This document shows positions 1 through 4,895 of a DNA stretch of 7,747 nucleotides, piece after piece (the stretch's first letter is position 1; each line of letters opens with the position of its first letter). The notes below the pieces were generated by a model. That model searched no databases and was not told where the DNA came from. It worked only from the letters and a program-made list of their open reading frames with translations. Source of the DNA: Chitinophaga pinensis (GTDB taxonomy: Bacteria > Bacteroidota > Bacteroidia > Flavobacteriales_D > Crocinitomicaceae); contig CAMATR010000066.1 of NCBI GenBank assembly GCA_945861175.1, forward strand, positions 1 to 7,747. Direction: 5' to 3'. Position numbers and translations under genes: made by a program.

Positions 1-180
1 CACAATTTTGAAGATACGCCAAGCGATGGCACCATGAATCTGAATGATTTTTGCAAAGTCACAATCAAAACAGCAGAAGCAATCAGCTTTGATTCCTATA
101 AAAAGAACCGTAAAACAGGTGCATTCATCCTTATTAACGAGAACACCAATAATACTGTCGCAGCAGGAATAGTTCATTAA
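1..180 (+). CDS. cysN: Sulfate adenylyltransferase subunit 1 (CysN), C-terminal end only
   Basis: This is the last 59 codons of a gene that begins before the window, ending in TAA at 178-180. The translation contains FDSYKKNRKTGAFILI followed by NENTNNTVAAGIVH. That is the conserved end of the CysN/NodQ GTPase family, usually of the form FDxYxxNRxTGxFILID followed by TNNTVAAGM. CysN is the GTP-hydrolysing large subunit of ATP sulfurylase, which works with CysD in the cytoplasm to turn sulfate and ATP into adenosine phosphosulfate for sulfur assimilation. Only the C-terminal beta-barrel tail is visible, so the GTPase motifs cannot be checked. A CysNC fusion is unlikely because the frame stops right after the CysN tail and no APS kinase domain follows. 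It is probably the end of a cysD-cysN unit separate from the genes downstream. Confidence 0.88.
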   Translation, partial: HNFEDTPSDGTMNLNDFCKVTIKTAEAISFDSYKKNRKTGAFILINENTNNTVAAGIVH

Positions 181-447
181 TATGTTTCCAGAACAAATCA
201 GATAAAGTGAAAACGCTCGATTACCCTATCAACATTTCAGGTATCTGAGCCATTGGAGAAATAAATACGTATGAAAATAAATTAAAACTTATTCTCTGTG
301 AATTATATGAAGGCACTCTTGCTGTGCAATTAGCTTTTGCCCGCATCTATCCTGACAAAATGAATATTTAAAATACACAACTGTAAGAAGGGTAAGAGAT
401 TTTTATATTATTAATTTTAAGCAAAAACAAAGTTGCCTTTGAACGAA
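181..447 (+). other. Gap after cysN with a possible decayed reading frame
   Basis: No intact gene is visible here. One + strand frame is open from within the cysN end to TAA at 369-371 except for a single TGA at 246-248. The part after the TGA reads as a plausible protein tail, including the stretch ELYEGTLAVQLAFARIYPDK. I do not recognise the family. Codons in this part (GGC, CGC, GCC) look more gene-like than the AT-rich spacer at 372-430. It may be the remnant of a small gene, or chance. No clear terminator for cysN and no good TAnnTTTG promoter for the next gene were found; TAGCTTTTG near 332 is one base too long. Confidence 0.25.
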
Positions 448-1443
448 ATGTCTCTTAAAAAGAAGTGCTACCCCTTAACTTCCAATGTTGAGAAGTACCT
501 TATTAAATACAATCGAAAAGCTAATCTTCCATTATCATATGAGGATTTGCTGCGATATAGAGATTCTTTTCCTGTAGGTAATACGCTATGGGCAACAATC
601 GTGTATGATCCAGAGGATTTCGTTGAAATTAACCGTGGATTGTGTCAAATCTATTCCTTACTTAAAACAGAAGGTGATACTGATGTTATTGAACACCTAA
701 GAGTAGAAAGAGTAGATTATTGTCTTTTCGGAAATTCAAATCCTTTCAGGATAAGAATAATCAATAATTTTAATGACAACTACGATTACTTCTATGTCAA
801 AAAAACAGATGTCTCAAGGATTTTTGGTCTAGAACTAGAAGATATCCTATCGCCAAATACAATTAGCTATTTCATTAATGAGAACACCTTAATCGAGGAG
901 CATATCTCAGGGATACCAGGAGATGACTTTTTAAAAACAGAAATTAAGCACCCGAAAACCAATAAAACTCGATTAGCAAAAGAGTTCATTAAATTTAATG
1001 AAAGATGCTTTTACACTTTATTGGGCGACATGCGATCCTACAATTTTGTTATTGAAATCACCCATGATTTCGACGATGTACAATATAGAATAAGATCTAT
1101 TGATTTTGATCAGCAGTGCTACGAAGGTAAAAAGAACCTTTATTTACCTCAATTTTACAAAGAAAACAATGCCTTTGTTCAATTAGCCACAGACACACTA
1201 AATGAACGAACGATCAATCAATATCAAATTGAAGAACGGTCAAGATTAGTTAGACGAATCAAATATTCAAGACACATTCTCAAAGACCTTTTCGATACCA
1301 TGCGCAAAGAGGAATTGTCTTCTCTTGAAAAAATCCACCTACTAAAAACAGATCTCAGCTTGCATCATTCTGACGATACATTTCTTAAATGCCGAAACAT
1401 GGCAGAAATTGTTCGTAAACAACTTTTCAAACTTATTCAATGA
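448..1443 (+). CDS. Conserved hypothetical protein with kinase-like motifs
   Basis: This encodes a protein of about 331 residues with no assigned function. I chose ATG at 448. A TTG at 433 in the same frame would add five residues, and TAA at 418-420 closes the frame upstream. There is no signal peptide or membrane segment, so it is probably cytoplasmic. The middle resembles a protein-kinase or aminoglycoside-phosphotransferase fold. A beta-rich stretch with paired lysines at 118-119 (YFYVKK) is followed by a hinge-like EEHISGIPGDDF (150-161). Next comes a catalytic-loop-like GDMRSYNF (193-200), then IDFD (218-221), which could be the metal-binding Asp motif. From memory, similar proteins with GDMRSYNF and IDFDQ occur widely in Bacteroidota as hypothetical proteins. 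The C-terminal third (about 255-331) is charged and helical. The kinase reading is inference; the existence of a real gene is secure from length and codon use. It appears to be a single-gene unit, with large gaps on both sides. Confidence 0.8.
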   Translation: MSLKKKCYPLTSNVEKYLIKYNRKANLPLSYEDLLRYRDSFPVGNTLWATIVYDPEDFVEINRGLCQIYSLLKTEGDTDVIEHLRVERVDYCLFGNSNPFRIRIINNFNDNYDYFYVKKTDVSRIFGLELEDILSPNTISYFINENTLIEEHISGIPGDDFLKTEIKHPKTNKTRLAKEFIKFNERCFYTLLGDMRSYNFVIEITHDFDDVQYRIRSIDFDQQCYEGKKNLYLPQFYKENNAFVQLATDTLNERTINQYQIEERSRLVRRIKYSRHILKDLFDTMRKEELSSLEKIHLLKTDLSLHHSDDTFLKCRNMAEIVRKQLFKLIQ

Positions 1444-1613
1444 GATTAGAACTAAACGTATCTTTTATTTGATTAAAAAAGATTATCCTAAAGCTATTTA
1501 GTTAAATTTAGTCCTACTATAATTGTATTTAATATATTTATAATTATCTCATTTTAAATATATTATAATTAATATTTACTGTTTATTAATTCCAAGTTAA
1601 TAAATCTATTAAT
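1444..1613. other. AT-rich spacer upstream of the attenuator promoter
   Basis: No gene or convincing terminator was found in these 170 bases. The notable feature is a near-exact direct repeat in a nearly pure A/T stretch: AATATATTTATAATTA at 1531-1546 and AATATATTATAATTA at 1557-1571, differing by one T and spaced 26 nt start to start. A small inverted repeat, TTAATA (1597-1602) with TATTAA (1607-1612), sits directly before the -33 TTG. Either could be an upstream A/T-rich promoter element or a protein site. In DNA this rich in A/T, chance is also likely. Confidence 0.3.
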
Positions 1614-1644
1614 TTGAAGATTAGACAATTCCTTCGTATATTTG
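1614..1644 (+). promoter_or_regulatory. Bacteroidota-type promoter for the asnA-pheA-aroA cluster
   Basis: TTG at 1614-1616 is separated by exactly 20 nt from TATATTTG at 1637-1644. This fits the known housekeeping sigma consensus of the Bacteroidota (TTG at -33, TAnnTTTG at -7, spacing about 19-20). Transcription would start near 1649-1652, leaving about 35 nt before the leader peptide ATG at 1686. The position directly ahead of a leader peptide and terminator supports it. No start site has been measured. Confidence 0.65.
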
Positions 1645-1685
1645 ACATGTTATTTACAGAAAGAAAATAAAATTACATTATAAAA

Positions 1686-1748
1686 ATGATCAGTATTAGC
1701 CTATCAATAAATTGGATGAATTTATTTTTTAATCACTTTAAGTTTTAG
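1686..1748 (+). CDS. Phe-rich attenuator leader peptide (20 aa)
   Basis: The short frame ATG 1686 to TAG 1746-1748 encodes MISISLSINWMNLFFNHFKF. Four of the last seven residues are Phe, all TTT (1725-1730, 1737-1739, 1743-1745), and there are no Tyr codons. There is also one Trp (1713-1715) and three Asn codons (1710-1712, 1719-1721, 1731-1733). A shorter version could start at the in-frame ATG at 1716 and would keep every Phe codon. The frame starts about 35 nt after the predicted transcription start and ends 28 nt before an intrinsic terminator, the layout of classical amino-acid attenuators such as E. coli pheL. The downstream genes include prephenate dehydratase and DAHP synthase, which matches Phe sensing. 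A ribosome stalled at the first Phe codons would leave the segment at 1750-1755 free. A ribosome reaching the stop codon would cover it. The peptide itself is expected to have no function after synthesis. Confidence 0.75.
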   Translation: MISISLSINWMNLFFNHFKF

Positions 1749-1749
1749 A

Positions 1750-1786
1750 GGAAGGGGTATACTATTGCAAAAAGTCAAAGCCTTCC
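1750..1786 (+). promoter_or_regulatory. Antiterminator pairing of the Phe attenuator
   Basis: GGAAGG at 1750-1755, two bases after the leader stop codon, is perfectly complementary to CCTTCC at 1781-1786, the loop-side half of the terminator 5' arm. The two pairings exclude each other. If 1750-1755 takes 1781-1786 the terminator cannot form, and if a ribosome at the leader stop codon masks 1750-1755 the terminator forms. The pairing is short (six base pairs, four G-C) with a 25-nt loop. I found no strong protector hairpin in the leader, so what happens without translation is unclear. The geometry is read from sequence only. Confidence 0.6.
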
Positions 1787-1806
1787 ACATTGGGAGGCTT
1801 TTTTTT
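1777..1806 (+). terminator. Intrinsic terminator (attenuator) ahead of asnA
   Basis: AAAGCCTTCC (1777-1786) pairs with GGGAGGCTTT (1792-1801) over ten base pairs with a single T-G wobble (1784-1794). The loop is ACATT, and eight T residues run from 1799 to 1806. It lies between the promoter at 1614-1644 and asnA at 1839, in the direction of transcription, so it would block the whole cluster unless disrupted. Because it follows a Phe-rich leader frame it is best read as an attenuator. Termination of the gene at 448-1443 is less likely, since that gene ends more than 330 nt upstream with a promoter in between. Confidence 0.85.
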
Positions 1807-1838
1807 ATTTAACCACTTTAAAAATCAACTAAATAAAA

Positions 1839-2861
1839 ATGGAAACACTTGAAAAAAAGACACAATTAAGTGCGTATGAAGTTGAACAATCAATTTCAGA
1901 AATTAAAGCTGCATTCATTGGGAAATTGGCTGCATCTCTCAACCTAATTAAAGTTGAAGCTCCACTGATTGTTGAGAAAGGATCTGGTATAAATGACGAC
2001 TTAAACGGATATGAAAATCCGGTTGAGGTAAAGGCGAAAAGCTTTGGGGACACTAAAATTGAGATTGTGCATTCTTTGGCAAAATGGAAACGATATAAGC
2101 TTGGAATAATTGAAGCCAAAGCTGGACAAGGCTTGTATACAGACATGAGAGCACTTCGGCCAGATGAAGAATTATCTGATGTACACAGTATTTATGTGGA
2201 TCAGTGGGATTGGGAAAAAGTTATTTTAGATAGTGAACGAAATCTAGATTATTTAAAAGAAACCGTCAAATCTATTTATAAATCATTAAAAGAGACAGAA
2301 CTTTTAATTGAGTCGCGTTATGGTATTTCTGCTGTTTTGCCTACTGAAATAACCTACTTACATACCGAGGATGTCGGGAAAAAATATCCGGACCTTTCTC
2401 CAAAAGAGCGCGAGAATAAAATTTGTCAAGAATATGGTGCTGTATTTTTAATCGGTATCGGCGGAAAACTTGCATCAGGACAACCCCACGATGGTCGAGC
2501 TGCAGACTACGATGACTGGTCTACTCCTACCTCATCAGAATACAAAGGACTCAACGGAGATCTCTTATTATGGAATCCTATTTTAATAGGATCCTTCGAA
2601 ATATCATCAATGGGCATTCGAGTTGACAAAGATGCATTGCTTCGTCAATTGGATATTGCGGGACACAGAAATCGTACAAGTTTATTTTGGCACCAACGAT
2701 TGCTTCATGGAAAACTCCCGCAAACCATTGGTGGGGGTATTGGTCAGTCAAGAATAGCTATGTTCTTATTAAGAAAGAAACACATCGGCGAGGTTCAAAG
2801 CAGCATTTGGCCTGAAGAGATTATACAAACAGCAATTATCAACAAAATAAATTTATTGTAA
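1839..2861 (+). CDS. asnA: Aspartate--ammonia ligase (asparagine synthetase A)
   Basis: AsnA makes asparagine from aspartate, ammonia and ATP through an aspartyl-AMP intermediate, in the cytoplasm. The 340-residue protein matches the E. coli enzyme (330) along its length. Shared stretches include VHSLAKWKR (78-85), GLYTDMRALRPDE (98-110), VDQWDWE (120-126), AVFLIGIGGKL (201-211), DYDDWSTP (223-230), FEISSMGIRVD (253-263) and QTIGGGIGQSR (295-305). The last is the class II aminoacyl-tRNA-synthetase-like motif 3 with its ATP-binding Arg; the family is related to AspRS/AsnRS. ATG 1839 is the natural start. There is no Shine-Dalgarno sequence, as usual in this phylum. The gene is the first after the attenuator, and its stop is one base from the pheA start, so the two are almost surely co-transcribed. 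AsnA beside Phe genes is not a standard arrangement that I know. Identity is very secure. Confidence 0.96.
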   Translation: METLEKKTQLSAYEVEQSISEIKAAFIGKLAASLNLIKVEAPLIVEKGSGINDDLNGYENPVEVKAKSFGDTKIEIVHSLAKWKRYKLGIIEAKAGQGLYTDMRALRPDEELSDVHSIYVDQWDWEKVILDSERNLDYLKETVKSIYKSLKETELLIESRYGISAVLPTEITYLHTEDVGKKYPDLSPKERENKICQEYGAVFLIGIGGKLASGQPHDGRAADYDDWSTPTSSEYKGLNGDLLLWNPILIGSFEISSMGIRVDKDALLRQLDIAGHRNRTSLFWHQRLLHGKLPQTIGGGIGQSRIAMFLLRKKHIGEVQSSIWPEEIIQTAIINKINLL

Positions 2862-2862
2862 A

Positions 2863-3693
2863 ATGAGAAATCATAACATAGCGATTCAAGGATCCGTTTC
2901 ATCTTTCCATGATCTTGCAGCGAAAAAATATTTCGGTGAAGAAATAACGATTTTGGAATGTGGTTCTTTCCGAGAAGTTTGTGACAAACTTTCTAATAAC
3001 CTTGTAGACTACGGTATCATTGCTATTGAAAATAAAATAGCTGGTAGTATTTTATTAAATTACCAATTAATCGATCTATTTGATTTAAATATAATTGGAG
3101 AAATATACCTTCCCGTCGAACTCAGTCTTTTAGTAAAAAAAGGCACGAAACTCAAGGAAATAAGAGAAATTATTTCACATCCGATGGCACTTGGCCAATG
3201 TCAAGAATACCTATCAACACTTGAAGATGTTAAAATCAGTGAATATAAAGATACAGCTACTTCAGCCAAACTAGTGAAAGAGCAAGATGGAAAAAGTTTA
3301 GCAGTTATTGCTGGTCCAGCAGTCGCAAAAGAACATGAACTTGAAACAATCGAAGGAAATGTCTGTGATGAAAAACAAAATTTCACTCGCTTCTATATTC
3401 TTAGTAAAGGAGCTATTGTTAAAGACCAGCCCAATAAAGCCTCAATAACATTAACGACTAAAAATCACATTGGCTCATTAAGTGAAGTATTGCTAATAAT
3501 AAAAGATCAAGGTCTAAACTTAACAAAAATTCAAAGTGTTCCAATCCCTAATAACTTATCACAATATGCATTTCATTTAGATATTGAATTCATGAACCTA
3601 GATTGCTTAGATGCGGCTTTAGAGCAAATTAATGATAAAGTGACATCATTAAAAACACTGGGATTATATAAAGGCGAAACCATTCCAATTTAA
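2863..3693 (+). CDS. pheA: Prephenate dehydratase with C-terminal ACT domain
   Basis: This enzyme converts prephenate to phenylpyruvate, the committed step to phenylalanine. The 276 residues show the catalytic domain in order: GSVSSFHDLAA (10-20), AIENKIAGSI (54-63), SHPMALGQC (105-113), DTATSAK (130-136) and NFTRF (173-177), whose TRF triad is the classic active-site motif. Residues about 190-270 form an ACT domain, normally the Phe-binding allosteric site. Its first signature is present as GSLSEVL (204-210). The second, usually ESRP, reads QSVP (224-227), so feedback inhibition may differ from the well-studied enzymes. It is a stand-alone dehydratase without the chorismate mutase fused to E. 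coli PheA; that activity is supplied by the next gene. ATG 2863 lies one base after the asnA stop, suggesting translational coupling. The next gene begins 10 nt after its stop. Confidence 0.95.
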   Translation: MRNHNIAIQGSVSSFHDLAAKKYFGEEITILECGSFREVCDKLSNNLVDYGIIAIENKIAGSILLNYQLIDLFDLNIIGEIYLPVELSLLVKKGTKLKEIREIISHPMALGQCQEYLSTLEDVKISEYKDTATSAKLVKEQDGKSLAVIAGPAVAKEHELETIEGNVCDEKQNFTRFYILSKGAIVKDQPNKASITLTTKNHIGSLSEVLLIIKDQGLNLTKIQSVPIPNNLSQYAFHLDIEFMNLDCLDAALEQINDKVTSLKTLGLYKGETIPI

Positions 3694-3703
3694 CTATTGA
3701 AGG

Positions 3704-4801
3704 ATGAACAAATCACTCATAAAAAAAGACGGATTAATCATTGCTGGTCCGTGCAGCGCTGAATCTGAAGAGCAATTAGTCACAACGGCTAAAAGTCTCG
3801 CAAAAACCGGAATGGTAGATGTATTGCGCGCTGGAATTTGGAAACCACGCACGAATCCTGGAGGATTTGAAGGGGTTGGGCTGAAAGGTCTATCTTGGTT
3901 TTCAACTGCAAAAAAAGAAACTGGTCTTGCTGTTGGAACGGAGGTTGCCACGAGCCGTCACGTTGAAGATGTATTGCATTATGAACTTGATCTTATGTGG
4001 GTTGGTGCACGAACAAGTGTAAATCCATTTAGTGTGCAAAATATTGCAGATGCTTTAAAAGGAACAGATTCAACAGTTTTAATTAAAAATCCAATTAATC
4101 CTGATATCAAATTATGGATTGGTGCCGTTGAACGCATTCTGAATGCTGGGATCACAAAAATAGGTTTGATCCATAGGGGCTTCTCTTCCTATAATAATAA
4201 AGAATATAGAAATGCTCCGATTTGGCAAATTCCTATTGAGATGAGGCGCATATTCCCGGATCTACCAATGATTTGTGACCCTTCGCATATAGCTGGAAAA
4301 AGAGAAACATTACTAAGAGTATCGCAGAAGAGCCTTGACCTTCACTATAACGGATTAATCATTGAATCGCATTACAATCCAGAAGAGGCTCTTACAGACA
4401 AAGAGCAGCAAGTCTCTCCGGAGCAATTGGCCATTTTACTAAATCAACTTGTATGGAAAAAAGAGTCTAGTAACTTACCTGAATATCAAAAAAAGATAGA
4501 AATATTACGTGAACAAATCAATCAATACGATGACGATTTAATTCACTTACTTCACTCCCGAATGCTGGTAGCCGAAAATATAGGCCAACTTAAAAAAGCG
4601 AACAATGTTACAGTGCTTCAATCAAATCGTTGGAATGAAATTCTACATAAGATGATTTCAACTACAAGAAATACAAACTTAAGTGAAGATTTTATAAAAT
4701 CATTTATGGAAATTCTCCATATCGAAAGTATTAGAATACAGAATGACCTTAGTAATAGTCATAAAATGAATGGATTATTAAATTTTTCGGAAAACGTTTA
4801 A
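3704..4801 (+). CDS. DAHP synthase (type I beta) fused to chorismate mutase
   Basis: This 365-residue bifunctional enzyme catalyses two separate steps. Residues about 1-250 are a KDO8P-synthase-like DAHP synthase that condenses phosphoenolpyruvate with erythrose 4-phosphate, the entry to the shikimate pathway. Residues about 262-346 are an AroQ-type chorismate mutase giving prephenate for PheA next door. Visible synthase motifs are GPCSAES (15-21), WKPRTNP (46-52), KNP (128-130), HRG (157-159), CDPSHIAG (191-198) and ESH (221-223). The probable metal ligands by family are Cys17, His195, Glu221 and Asp232. The mutase part shows LREQINQYDDDLIHLLHSR (268-286), K at 297-298, an Arg at 309 and ESIRIQ (341-346). 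The N-terminal regulatory domain of the Thermotoga or Bacillus enzymes is absent; the C-terminal mutase arrangement is known in Bacteroidota such as Porphyromonas. GAAGG directly touches the ATG, too close to act as a ribosome site. Symbols vary (aroG, aroF, aroA), so none is given. Confidence 0.94.
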   Translation: MNKSLIKKDGLIIAGPCSAESEEQLVTTAKSLAKTGMVDVLRAGIWKPRTNPGGFEGVGLKGLSWFSTAKKETGLAVGTEVATSRHVEDVLHYELDLMWVGARTSVNPFSVQNIADALKGTDSTVLIKNPINPDIKLWIGAVERILNAGITKIGLIHRGFSSYNNKEYRNAPIWQIPIEMRRIFPDLPMICDPSHIAGKRETLLRVSQKSLDLHYNGLIIESHYNPEEALTDKEQQVSPEQLAILLNQLVWKKESSNLPEYQKKIEILREQINQYDDDLIHLLHSRMLVAENIGQLKKANNVTVLQSNRWNEILHKMISTTRNTNLSEDFIKSFMEILHIESIRIQNDLSNSHKMNGLLNFSENV

Positions 4802-4833
4802 AAAATAGATAATTTCCGAATAAACAATTCGGA
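4786..4833 (+). repeat. Three-part inverted repeat between the DAHP synthase gene and aroA
   Basis: TTTCCGAA at 4813-4820 is perfectly complementary to TTCGGAAA at 4786-4793, inside the last codons of the DAHP synthase gene. Within it, TCCGAAT (4815-4821) also pairs perfectly with ATTCGGA (4827-4833) over seven base pairs with an AAACA loop. The middle segment can therefore form only one of two hairpins at a time. No T run follows, so it does not look like an intrinsic terminator. It may be an mRNA processing or stability element, or a protein-binding palindrome in the widest gap of the cluster. Confidence 0.45.
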
Positions 4834-4895
4834 CAAATAGTTAAAGATTTATTGCAAATTTGAAGCAGTATTTGTCCCAAAATAAAATTGATGAA

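Noticed and set aside
1488..1501. CTAAA/TTTAG inverted repeat after the kinase-like gene, considered as its terminator
   Set aside because: Only five A/T-dominated base pairs and no T run after it; too weak to call.
1777..1806. Reading the hairpin as the simple terminator of the 448-1443 gene
   Set aside because: It is more than 330 nt beyond that gene, behind a consensus promoter and a Phe-rich leader frame, and directly before asnA, which fits attenuation better.
1829..2146. Minus-strand open frame of 105 codons over the asnA start
   Set aside because: It lies opposite the secure asnA gene, and its translation is Ser/Phe/Pro-rich like an antisense shadow, with no recognisable motif.
3201..3386. 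Minus-strand open frame of 61 codons inside pheA
   Set aside because: Antisense to the dehydratase catalytic domain, Ser-rich, with no start context or family match.
3694..3951. Minus-strand open frame of 85 codons over the DAHP synthase start
   Set aside because: Antisense to a well-conserved enzyme; it exists because the opposite strand is constrained there.
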